Below are positions 1-6,059 of a stretch of 9,499 bases of DNA, in pieces. This DNA is from UKL13-2 sp043793345 (GTDB taxonomy: Bacteria > Pseudomonadota > Gammaproteobacteria > Burkholderiales > Usitatibacteraceae): NCBI GenBank assembly GCA_043793345.1, contig JAYVXF010000350.1, positions 1 through 9,499 of the forward strand, written 5' to 3'. The position numbers were made by a program, and so were the translations under genes. Below the pieces are notes generated by a model, which was given only the letters and a program-made list of their open reading frames with translations, searched no databases and was not told where the DNA came from. Position 1 is the stretch's first letter, and each line of letters begins with the position of its first letter.

Positions 1-189
1 CCGATCTCGATGGTCGATGCCATGAGTCTCACGTTGCTTTCCGCAGGCATCAGCTTGCCTTTGCGCACGCAGTTGATCGACGTGGTCACCAGGCTCACCG
101 ACAGCAACGCGACTACACAAGCCACCGAGCGCTTCAAGACTGCGCTGTGGCTGATGTTCAGTTCCCCCGAATATTCGATCCAGAAGTAA
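1..189 (+). CDS. DUF1800 family protein, C-terminal end (partial)
   Basis: The first frame is open from base 1 to a TAA at 187-189 and gives the last 62 residues of a protein whose start lies outside the window. The end reads ALWLMFSSPEYSIQK, the kind of 'lfl.SPEYqiq' ending typical of DUF1800 proteins (PF08811). This partner usually sits directly upstream of a DUF1501 gene, as here, with only 9 bases between stop and next start. The Shine-Dalgarno of the next gene overlaps this stop codon, so the two are probably co-transcribed and translationally coupled. The function of the family is not established; members are usually large exported or envelope proteins. The family call rests on the short C-terminal motif plus the diagnostic neighbour. 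Confidence 0.8.
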   Translation, partial: PISMVDAMSLTLLSAGISLPLRTQLIDVVTRLTDSNATTQATERFKTALWLMFSSPEYSIQK

Positions 190-198
190 GGACCCATC

Positions 199-1731
199 AT
201 GAAAACATTTAACCTGCACAAAGACCGCCGCCAATTCATGAAAATGATGGCCGCCGCCGCCGGCACGCCGATGATGGCCAACATCATGCAGGCCGCTTAC
301 GCGGCGGGGCCATACAACGATTACCGCGCGCTGGTGTGCGTGTTTTTGTTCGGCGGCAATGATGCGCAAAACATGATCATCCCGCTGACTCTCGGCGCCG
401 GTGGCGAATACGAACAGTATCTGGCTGGGCGCGGCAATCTGGCCATTCCTGCGGCGAACGCAATCCCGGTTGCCGCCGGTGTCATTGGCCGCAGCTTTGG
501 ATTTCATCCCAGTTTGCCGGGCCTCGCCAATATTTTTAATGTCGACAAGCGACTCGCTGCTGTCACCAATGCGGGCGTGTTGCTGCAACCCACATCGCTC
601 ACCCAATACCGGGCCAAGACCCTGCTACCGCCACAATTATTTTCGCACTCGGATATGCAGAGCCACTGGCAAACCGGTCGCGCCGATTTTCCAGCGCTCA
701 CCGGCTGGGGCGGACGGATGGCGGACTTGATTGAATCGGCCAATGGCAACAGCCAGGTGTCGGTATCGATTTCGGCGGCCGGCCAGAACCTGTTCCAAAA
801 AGGCAACAATGTGGTCTCGTACGCGGTCTCCGGCTGGAGCAACACCAAGAGCGTTATCGCCAAACGGCTGCGCTCGTATCGCGATTGGGATGCCTATTCA
901 GCGACGCGTCCGAATCCGCAGGCGGCGTTCGAAAATCAACTCAAGATCGCCCGCACCAATTTGCTCGAAGATCAATGGGGCGATCAGGCGACACGCGCCT
1001 TGACCACCGGCGAATTTGTCGGTGCTGCGCTCTACAACGTTGACGCAACGGGTGCGCCGATCAAAGACGCGGCCGGCAACGTCTCGGAAAAATTCCCGAT
1101 CACGCCAGACCCACCGATGAGCTTTACCAACTCGGCCGGCAACGCGCAAACTAACCGTCTCGCAGGCCAATTGCGCTCGGTGGCGAACATGATCGCCGCG
1201 CGCAACACGCTGGGTGTGAAACGGCAGATATTTTTTGTGTCCTTGGGCGGCTTTGATAATCACGGTGATCAATTCAAAGATTCCAATACGCCGGCAACGC
1301 CGATCTTGACCGGCCTGCATGCTGATTTGATGAAACAGCTCGATCAGGCGCTGACCTGGTTTTACCGATGGACCGAGGCGCAAGGGATTGCCGGCAACGT
1401 CACCTCGTTCACCATGTCGGACTTCGGTCGTACGCTCACCTCCAACGGCGCGGGCAGCGATCACGGCTGGGGCACGCATTGTTTCGCGCTCGGCGGCGCG
1501 GTCGATGGCGGCAAATTTTACGGCGGCACGGCGGCGGGATCAGAATTCCCGAACGTGGTGTTGACAGGGCCGAACGACGTGGGACAGGGACGTCTGCTGC
1601 CGGTCACGTCGGTCGATGAATACGGATCGACGTTTGCGCGATGGATGGGCGCGTCCACCGGTGAGCTCTCCACGGTATTTCCAAATCTTGGGCGGTTTGC
1701 GCGCAACACCGGGATGACTTTCTTACCTTAG
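199..1731 (+). CDS. DUF1501 family protein, Tat-exported
   Basis: A complete 510-residue protein. The N-terminus has a twin-arginine motif, DRRQFMK (Arg10-Arg11), a short hydrophobic stretch, and an AYAA-G cleavage-like site near residues 33-37, so export in folded form by the Tat system is likely. Family hallmarks of DUF1501 (PF07394) follow: LVCVFLFGGND near 45-55, FSHSDMQSHWQTG near 148-160, FFVSLGGFDNHGDQ near 345-358, and MSDFGRT...GSDHGWGTH near 406-427. As I recall, the family belongs to the alkaline-phosphatase-like superfamily, and these Asp/His-rich blocks would then be metal-site candidates; no substrate is known. An AAGGA at 188-192, six bases before the ATG, supports this start. 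The gene follows a DUF1800 gene at 9 bases, the usual arrangement, and ends at a structured intergenic region. Length is normal for the family and nothing looks truncated. Confidence 0.93.
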   Translation: MKTFNLHKDRRQFMKMMAAAAGTPMMANIMQAAYAAGPYNDYRALVCVFLFGGNDAQNMIIPLTLGAGGEYEQYLAGRGNLAIPAANAIPVAAGVIGRSFGFHPSLPGLANIFNVDKRLAAVTNAGVLLQPTSLTQYRAKTLLPPQLFSHSDMQSHWQTGRADFPALTGWGGRMADLIESANGNSQVSVSISAAGQNLFQKGNNVVSYAVSGWSNTKSVIAKRLRSYRDWDAYSATRPNPQAAFENQLKIARTNLLEDQWGDQATRALTTGEFVGAALYNVDATGAPIKDAAGNVSEKFPITPDPPMSFTNSAGNAQTNRLAGQLRSVANMIAARNTLGVKRQIFFVSLGGFDNHGDQFKDSNTPATPILTGLHADLMKQLDQALTWFYRWTEAQGIAGNVTSFTMSDFGRTLTSNGAGSDHGWGTHCFALGGAVDGGKFYGGTAAGSEFPNVVLTGPNDVGQGRLLPVTSVDEYGSTFARWMGASTGELSTVFPNLGRFARNTGMTFLP

Positions 1732-1856
1732 CGTGCGGGCGAGAATCTCCGAAAAAATGACTTAAAGTCTAGCACTGGCGCGCGTTTCGGAGCATTTTTA
1801 GTCTGTGAGCCGCGCCGGTGCTTGCGTTTCATTACGCATTTTGACTCGCCGCACGC
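1731..1856. terminator. Probable bidirectional terminator with nested and alternative stems between convergent genes
   Basis: Several inverted repeats fill this gap between a plus-strand and a minus-strand gene. CTCCGAAA (1747-1754) pairs with TTTCGGAG (1785-1792) and is followed on the plus strand by CATTTTTA, a plausible intrinsic terminator for the DUF1501 gene. AGCACTGGCGCG (1771-1782) can pair with CGCGCCGGTGCT (1811-1822) with one mismatch (a G-T type wobble). On the minus strand this is followed by GACTTTAAGTC and then six T (1757-1752), a plausible stop for the kinase/regulator operon. An outer 12-bp pairing joins 1731-1743 with 1845-1856 with one bulge, and TGCGT/ACGCA (1823-1827/1834-1838) is followed by TTTT. 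The first two stems interleave, so they cannot both form in a simple nested way. The repeats are seen; termination is inferred. Confidence 0.55.
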
Positions 1857-1900
1857 TCGCTTCGCTCTCCCTCCCGCCTTGCTAAAAATTATTTGTCCCG

Positions 1901-2287
1901 CTACACGCGTTGCGTCATCTGCTCCAGCAACTTGCTGTATTCCTCAAGTTTTTTATAAAGCAGCCGCACTTCCAGCATGTTGTAGATGCGCGTTTTGACT
2001 TCGACGAGATCGAATGGCTTGCTGATGAAATCCTTCGCGCCCGCCTGTAACGCGCGTAGTTTGTGATTCGGCTGCGCCGTGATCACGAGCACCGGAAGAT
2101 AGGCATCGCGCGTGATCGTTTTGAGCTCCTCGATCACCTCGAAACCATCCATCACCGGCATTTGCAGATCGAGCAGAATCAGATCGTAGTGATGCAGGCG
2201 ATGCAGCGCGCAGACTTCCTGTGGGTTCATCGTTGACGTCACGTGGATATAGCCTGCGTCATGCAGCAATTGTTCGAGCAGAAGCAC
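1901..2287 (-). CDS. Response regulator, single receiver domain, with disrupted 5' end
   Basis: From the first conventional start left intact (GTG at 2287-2285) this is 128 residues of a CheY-like receiver. The phosphoacceptor is Asp40 in ILLDLQMPVMDG, with the conserved Thr70 (VLVITAQ) and Lys90 (ISKPFDL). The C-terminal tail (RLLYKKLEEYSKLLEQ) is charged and helical, like the linker that follows the receiver in RpfG-type HD-GYP regulators, but no output domain follows, so it would act by protein contact or as a phosphate sink. The GTG start cannot be original: the same frame continues upstream through GRILIVDDQESN, which supplies beta-strand 1 and the acidic Asp pair needed for Mg2+ binding. 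Upstream of that the frame hits a TAA at 2341-2339. It lies just downstream of the hybrid kinase and is its likely partner. The product may be inactive unless recoding or a rare start is used. Confidence 0.8.
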   Translation of the reverse strand: MLLLEQLLHDAGYIHVTSTMNPQEVCALHRLHHYDLILLDLQMPVMDGFEVIEELKTITRDAYLPVLVITAQPNHKLRALQAGAKDFISKPFDLVEVKTRIYNMLEVRLLYKKLEEYSKLLEQMTQRV

Positions 2288-2353
2288 ATTCGATTCCTGA
2301 TCATCAACGATCAGGATGCGGCCACTGAAAATATGAAATTAACTAATGATCAT
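2288..2353 (-). pseudogene. Interrupted 5' end of the response regulator gene (in-frame TAA at codon 5)
   Basis: The kinase stop and a following ATG overlap as ATGA at 2353-2350, with an AAGGA (2364-2360) six bases before the ATG. That is a textbook coupled start for the regulator. This ATG is in the regulator's frame but reads M-I-I-S and then TAA (2341-2339). Past the stop the frame gives FHIFSGRILIVDDQESN and runs without a break into the receiver. A single base change (for example TAA to CAA, AAA or GAA) would restore an ordinary full-length receiver of about 150 residues. No ATG, GTG or TTG lies in frame between the stop and the Asp pair; an ATT at 2332-2330 is the only near-cognate candidate upstream of that pair apart from the ATC and CTG codons inside the conserved strand. 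Nonsense mutation, sequencing error, or reinitiation at a rare start are all possible. Confidence 0.7.
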
Positions 2354-4485
2354 GCTTTTTCCTTTTTATCTTGGTAACCTGATGTCGTCTGCGCAAATAT
2401 CAGCGCGACGTCCAGCGCATCCATGAACTCGACGACCTTGATCGGTTTGGTGAGGTAGTTGAAAAATCCGGATTCGAGGCCTGTCTCGATATCACTCGGC
2501 ACCGCATTCGCGCTCAAGGCGATAATGGGGATGTGCGCCGTCAGCGGGTCTCCCCGCAGGATTTTCATCGCTTCGGTTCCGCTAATGCCGGGGAGGTTGA
2601 TGTCCATCAGAATCACCTCCGGTTGATGGGTGCGCGCAAATTCGACACCGAGATTGCCGTCCGACGCCGAGAGCAGACGCAGGTCGGGGCGACGCGCGAT
2701 GAGTTGCGCGACCAGTTCGAGGTTGGCCGGATTGTCTTCGACATAGAGAACAGTGCGCAACGGCGCGCCATCCAGCGCCTGCGGCGGTAACAACGCCGCT
2801 TGGTCAACGTTGGCAACGGCAAGCGCGGGCGCAGTCGTCAGACCCAGTTCGATCCAGAACACGCTGCCGATGCCAACGTCGCTATTGGCACCAATGCTGC
2901 CGCCCATCAGCTCGACCAGCCGTTTGGTCACCACCAGACCGATACCAGTGCCCTCTTCCTCACCGGCCTCCTTGCCGAGCCGATTGAACGGCTGGAAAAG
3001 TTGGGCAAGCTGTTCTGGTGCCAGTCCCAGGCCGGTATCTTTGACGCTGATGCGAATCGAATTCGACGAGGTCGGCGTGCATTCGATCACGACCTTGCCG
3101 CCGGGCTTATTGTATTTGACCGCGTTGAACAGCAGATTGATCAACACCTGTTTCACGCGCGTGTGATCGGCCATCACAAAGTAGGGAATATCAAAGCGCG
3201 GAAACGTCATGGCGATGCTGCGCTTCCTGGCCTGCGGCTCGATCATGGCGCGGCACTCGACCATCACCTCGACCAGTGACACCGGCTCGGGGGAAAGCGT
3301 CACCTTGCCCGACTCAATGAGCGCAAGATCGAGAATTTCGTTGATCAGTTCCAGCAGGTACCATCCAGCCTTCAGAATCTGTTCGAGATTTTTCTTTTGC
3401 GCGGGCGCAGGCGGGGGGAAACCTGATTCCATCAACTGCGCAAAACCGAGGATCGCATTGAGCGGTGTGCGTAATTCATGGCTCATGCTGGACAGGAAAT
3501 CCGATTTCGCGCGGTTGGCTTTGTCGGCTGCGGCCATCGCCTCGTGCAACTCGACCTCGACTTGCTTCCTCACGGAATTATCCGTACCGATCAACAGATA
3601 ACCGATGATGTCGCCTTGAATATCGCGCAGTGCCGTGATCGACACGATCGCCGGAAAGCGGCTGCCGTCCTTGCGAATGTAGGTCAATTCATAAATGTCT
3701 TCGATGCCACGGGAAGCCTTGAAAGCCAATGCTTCGAACCCCGGCGTGATCGCCGTCGAAAGCTCTGCGCTTAACGCGACCGCGCGCGCCATGACTTCAT
3801 CCGGATCATGGATATCGCTTGGGTTAATCTTGTTCACGACCTCGATCGCCAGGTAGCCCAGCATGCGCTCGGCACCGACGTTGAATAACTGGATGATGCC
3901 CTTTTCGTCGGTCGCGATGATTGAAAAATTTGCGCTGCTAAGAATTGCATTTTGCAACGCTGCCGCTTTGAGCAGCGCCTCTTCCGCAAGCTTCCTCGCG
4001 GTGTTGTCGGTGCCGATCAGCAGGTAACCGATGATGGTATTTTGCGCGTCGCGCAGCGCGGTCACCGACACGACCGCCGGAAAGCGGCTGCCGTCCTTGC
4101 GGATGTAGGTCAGCTCATAAATATCCTCGATCCCGCGCGAGGCCTTGAACACCAGCGCCTCAAAGCCCGGCGCGATCGGCGTTCCAAGTTCGAGGCTCAA
4201 TGCTTTGGCGCGCGCGACGACTTCCTGCGGATCGGAAATGTCGGCCGGGGTGATTTTGTTCATCACTTCAGCGGCGGTAAAGCCCAGCATGCGCTCGGCA
4301 CCGACGTTGAAAATTTGAATCACGCCCTTGGCGTCAGTGGCAATACTTGAGAAATTGGCGCTGTTGAAAATCGCGCTCTGGAGCGCGCCTGTTTGCAGCA
4401 GCACCTCTTGACGGCGGACTTCGGTGATGCCGTCTGGCTTGCCCGGAACATCGGGAACGGCAAAAGTGGGTTCCGTAATAGTCAT
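2350..4485 (-). CDS. Hybrid sensor histidine kinase (PAS-PAS-HisKA-HATPase-REC)
   Basis: A 711-residue kinase with no predicted membrane segment, so probably cytoplasmic. Two PAS/PAC modules cover about residues 29-170 and 171-312. They are followed by a HisKA domain with phosphoacceptor His336 in SMSHELRTP, an HATPase with N-box Asn454 (LLFNAVKYN), DTGLG (483-487) and GTGIGL (512-517), and a C-terminal receiver with acidic pair Glu583-Asp584, phosphoacceptor Asp628 (ILMDINLPG), Ser658 and Lys680. All residues needed for autophosphorylation and internal phosphotransfer are present; there is no Hpt domain, so a separate one or direct transfer to the downstream regulator may be used. The PAS ligand is unknown. 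The ATG at 4485 has only a weak AGGT-type ribosome site. The stop overlaps the ATG of the regulator gene (ATGA), which points to one operon. Confidence 0.93.
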   Translation of the reverse strand: MTITEPTFAVPDVPGKPDGITEVRRQEVLLQTGALQSAIFNSANFSSIATDAKGVIQIFNVGAERMLGFTAAEVMNKITPADISDPQEVVARAKALSLELGTPIAPGFEALVFKASRGIEDIYELTYIRKDGSRFPAVVSVTALRDAQNTIIGYLLIGTDNTARKLAEEALLKAAALQNAILSSANFSIIATDEKGIIQLFNVGAERMLGYLAIEVVNKINPSDIHDPDEVMARAVALSAELSTAITPGFEALAFKASRGIEDIYELTYIRKDGSRFPAIVSITALRDIQGDIIGYLLIGTDNSVRKQVEVELHEAMAAADKANRAKSDFLSSMSHELRTPLNAILGFAQLMESGFPPPAPAQKKNLEQILKAGWYLLELINEILDLALIESGKVTLSPEPVSLVEVMVECRAMIEPQARKRSIAMTFPRFDIPYFVMADHTRVKQVLINLLFNAVKYNKPGGKVVIECTPTSSNSIRISVKDTGLGLAPEQLAQLFQPFNRLGKEAGEEEGTGIGLVVTKRLVELMGGSIGANSDVGIGSVFWIELGLTTAPALAVANVDQAALLPPQALDGAPLRTVLYVEDNPANLELVAQLIARRPDLRLLSASDGNLGVEFARTHQPEVILMDINLPGISGTEAMKILRGDPLTAHIPIIALSANAVPSDIETGLESGFFNYLTKPIKVVEFMDALDVALIFAQTTSGYQDKKEKA
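3550..4401 (-). repeat. In-gene tandem duplication of a PAS/PAC unit, two copies of 426 bp
   Basis: Kinase residues about 29-170 (4401-3976) and 171-312 (3975-3550) align without gaps at a constant offset of 142 residues or 426 bp. Identical stretches include NVGAERMLG, FKASRGIEDIYELTYIRKDGSRFPA and IIGYLLIGTDN. DNA is also close: the plus-strand stretch GCATGCGCTCGGCACCGACG occurs at 3861 and again at 4287, and CCGGAAAGCGGCTGCCGTCC occurs near 3650 and again 426 bp later. The second halves (PAC side) are more alike than the first, which suggests a fairly recent duplication or ongoing gene conversion. Confidence 0.9.
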
Positions 4486-4570
4486 GATCTAACCTGGTGG
4501 ACAACACGGTGTGGCCTGGAGGCAGATCAAACGACCGGGGTCGCGGGAGAGCCTGAGAAGAAGACTTCGC

Positions 4571-4599
4571 GGGCATCCAAGCATGCATCTTGGCAGCCC
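4571..4599. promoter_or_regulatory. 29-bp imperfect dyad, operator or hairpin candidate
   Basis: The arms GGGC-AT-CCAAG (4571-4581) and CTTGG-CA-GCCC (4589-4599) flank CATGCAT. Nine of eleven positions pair, with two adjacent mismatches placed symmetrically, as in many dimeric repressor sites. No T-run follows on either strand, so a terminator is less likely. It lies about 90 bp upstream of the kinase start. Function is inferred only. Confidence 0.3.
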
Positions 4600-4720
4600 G
4601 CCGACATCAACGACGCTCAAGAAAGCCTGGCGCTTTCGGAGATTTCGCAAATGTCTGCACTACTTATACGCCATACAGAAGTAAAAGACGCGAACGTTGC
4701 GGGAATCGCCCGGACGAGAT

Positions 4721-4736
4721 CATAAGCGCTCTTATG
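4721..4736. promoter_or_regulatory. Perfect 16-bp inverted repeat, operator candidate
   Basis: CATAAG-CGCT-CTTATG is a perfect 6-bp inverted repeat with a 4-base centre, located 97 bp upstream of the DUF3096 start, where a transcription factor site would be expected. It is not followed by a T-run. No regulator family is recognised from it. Confidence 0.35.
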
Positions 4737-4832
4737 TATGCCAGCGCACGGATGGCATCAAGATTTTCTACTAATGTGGTGAGTCGCTCTATCTCCAATG
4801 CGCGTTACGTTCAACAAAAAAAGGAAATCACC

Positions 4833-4988
4833 ATGAATCTCAACTTGAGCATCGCTCCGCTAATCTCCCTTATCGCCGGTATTCTTATTCTCGTGGTTCC
4901 GAAACTGCTCAACTATATTGTCGCGGTTTATTTGATCGTTATCGGCTTGGTTGGGTTGTTCGGTGTTGGCAGTCTGCATTTGCGCTAG
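4833..4988 (+). CDS. DUF3096 family small membrane protein
   Basis: A 51-residue protein consisting of little more than two hydrophobic helices (about residues 7-22 and 27-45) joined by a PKLLNY turn. The pattern APLISLIAGILILVVPKLLNYIVAVYLIVIGLVGL is split here only by my reading; segments such as LIAGILIL and LLNYIVAVYLI match the DUF3096 family (PF11295), tiny inner-membrane proteins of unknown role in proteobacteria. The ATG at 4833 has an AAGGA seven bases upstream. The same frame is open back to 4590, but that extension is basic, lacks a ribosome site and is not part of the family. The next gene starts 19 bases after the stop, so the two probably share a transcript. Confidence 0.85.
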   Translation: MNLNLSIAPLISLIAGILILVVPKLLNYIVAVYLIVIGLVGLFGVGSLHLR

Positions 4989-5007
4989 TCGCATACTTGA
5001 GGCAAAC

Positions 5008-5502
5008 ATGTCAACGCTCTCCACCGCAATCTCGATTGCGCTCGTCACCACGGTCGGCATCGTCGGCACAGCCGCGACCATCTCAACAACTGCGACGACA
5101 AAGCCCGCCAACATCGCCACGGCCGAGATGAAAAGCCAAACACGTGTCGCAGCACTTGCCGCTGCGCTAAAAAGCGCTGCAGTCGAATACCGGGCAGCGC
5201 GTGCAAAATGCGAAGTCTTGACGCCGACCGAACAAAGCAGTTGCGACGACGCCGCCAGGGCCGCGCACAAACAGGCAAAGCAAACCGCGCGCAACAAATA
5301 TAGAAGCGCCGTCAAAGCGCCCGCCAATGCGGCGTTGCCGAAACCGGCAAAGGCGCGTAATGGCGAGGTGGTGGCAGTAGATGCCATTCTCTACCGCGCG
5401 CACCGGCAATTAGTTGACGCGCCTGCAGCCTGTTTTGCCGATGGCAATAATAATTTCAACGCTCACCCAAAAAAGCAATCTATCCGCATTGCGATGAATT
5501 GA
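5008..5502 (+). CDS. Ala/Lys-rich exported or membrane-anchored hypothetical protein
   Basis: 164 residues from the ATG at 5008, which has GAGG (4999-5002) five bases upstream. The same frame is open from 4951, inside the DUF3096 gene, but that start lacks a ribosome site. Residues 7-25 are hydrophobic (signal or anchor), followed by a Thr/Ala-rich stretch. A helical region from about 45 to 105 is rich in Ala, Lys and Arg, with Cys68 and Cys79 in the pattern YRAARAKCEVLTPTEQSSC. That pattern resembles small periplasmic proteins common in Burkholderiales with 'Y.aaKa.C..l....C...Aka..K' repeats, often seen beside stress-induced genes; this likeness is from memory. A third Cys is at 142. The last residues (after the A-run at 5469-5474) may be out of frame. 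Function unknown. Confidence 0.65.
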   Translation: MSTLSTAISIALVTTVGIVGTAATISTTATTKPANIATAEMKSQTRVAALAAALKSAAVEYRAARAKCEVLTPTEQSSCDDAARAAHKQAKQTARNKYRSAVKAPANAALPKPAKARNGEVVAVDAILYRAHRQLVDAPAACFADGNNNFNAHPKKQSIRIAMN

Positions 5503-5658
5503 TCGATCGCGTCCACATTCATGTTCGCCCGGGCTACGGGCTCTGGAAGCAGGTCGGCATAAGCCTCGATGGAATCGCTACAAAGTAGTGGTGATTGGAC
5601 ATTTGTGATGGCGTGAATCAAGCATTGGCGCGCCTCACCAGGCAATAACGCCCTGTGA

Positions 5659-5678
5659 AGCGCGCGGATATTCGCGCT
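5659..5678 (+). terminator. Possible terminator hairpin downstream of the Ala-rich protein gene
   Basis: AGCGCG (5659-5664) pairs with CGCGCT (5673-5678) across an 8-base AT-rich loop, and ACATTTATTT follows. A GC-rich stem followed by a T-rich tail fits a weak intrinsic terminator for the operon ending at 5502. The tail is interrupted by A, and the distance from the stop is about 155 bases, so the call is tentative. Confidence 0.35.
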
Positions 5679-5728
5679 ACATTTATTTCCCAAGTTTGCG
5701 CCAGTTGTCTGGCTGCTCCTCGCCGGGT

Positions 5729-5750
5729 GTCTGTGCGACAGCGCACAGAC
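5729..5750. repeat. Perfect 9-bp hairpin with 4-base loop
   Basis: GTCTGTGCG (5729-5737) and CGCACAGAC (5742-5750) are perfect inverted repeats around ACAG. This is the tightest stem-loop in the window. No T-run follows on either strand, so it is not a standard terminator. It may be an RNA hairpin or a protein site. Confidence 0.5.
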
Positions 5751-5791
5751 CTCGTAAACCGGGCGCAAGATACTTCGAAAGAAGGTAAAGT

Positions 5792-5815
5792 CACGCGGTG
5801 TATGTTAACCGCGTG
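5792..5815. repeat. Perfect 8-bp inverted repeat with 8-base centre
   Basis: CACGCGGT (5792-5799) and ACCGCGTG (5808-5815) flank GTATGTTA. The geometry (two 8-bp arms, one helical turn or so between half-site centres) suits a dimeric regulator, and it could equally fold as RNA. It lies about 250 bp upstream of the glucan synthase start. Confidence 0.45.
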
Positions 5816-6059
5816 TCAACGGTCGACATGGTCGACGAACACATCGTCGTCGCCTGTTTCGCCAGCGACAATGATCGTAACATCGAGTATCTTGGTAATC
5901 CCGCGTCGCGCAGCGTGATGGCGCGAACCTTCGCGGTCGACGGCAGCAAGCCAGCGAGATAGCGGATCTGTTGGCAGCCGTGCCTGCGTAATTTGAGGAC
6001 GATGGCAAAATTAAGACGCGCAATAAAAAATAGAAAATTCTGCGCGGCCGTTAAGTGAT

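Larger units (their letters stand above)
4486..4832. promoter_or_regulatory. Divergent intergenic region between kinase operon and DUF3096 gene
   Basis: No convincing gene lies in these 347 bases; open frames crossing it have no ribosome site, and one merely extends the DUF3096 frame upstream. Because the genes on either side are divergent, promoters for both must lie here or further away. The region carries two dyads, at 4571-4599 and 4721-4736, listed separately. A TACTAAT at 4769-4775 resembles a -10 box for the plus-strand gene, but I see no matching -35 at normal spacing, so no promoter is assigned. An AAGGA at 4821-4825 is the ribosome site of the DUF3096 gene. Confidence 0.5.

Noticed and set aside
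898..1479. 193-codon minus-strand open frame opposite the DUF1501 gene
   Set aside because: It is antisense to a clear family member, Arg-rich, has no recognisable motif and is explained by the codon bias of the plus-strand gene.
2533..3774. Several plus-strand open frames opposite the kinase
   Set aside because: They are mirror frames of the conserved kinase domains, rich in His/Arg, overlapping each other and without ribosome sites.
4590..4832. Long N-terminal extension of the DUF3096 frame
   Set aside because: The extension is basic and low in family likeness, has no ribosome site, and a good AAGGA sits directly before the ATG at 4833.
4860..5387. 175-codon minus-strand frame, Ala-rich and hydrophobic
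   Set aside because: It is the antisense of two plus-strand genes with proper ribosome sites; its Ala/Leu content follows from the GC-rich Ala/Lys codons on the other strand.
5463..5768. 101-codon minus-strand frame at the end of the Ala-rich gene
   Set aside because: It overlaps the preceding gene, has no ribosome site or recognised motif, and starts inside the region of the 5729-5750 hairpin. Not excluded, but unsupported.
5821..5941. Three GGTCGAC copies (5821, 5830, 5935) as a possible iteron or operator set
   Set aside because: The motif is short and palindromic, the spacing is irregular, and such hexamers are common in GC-rich DNA.
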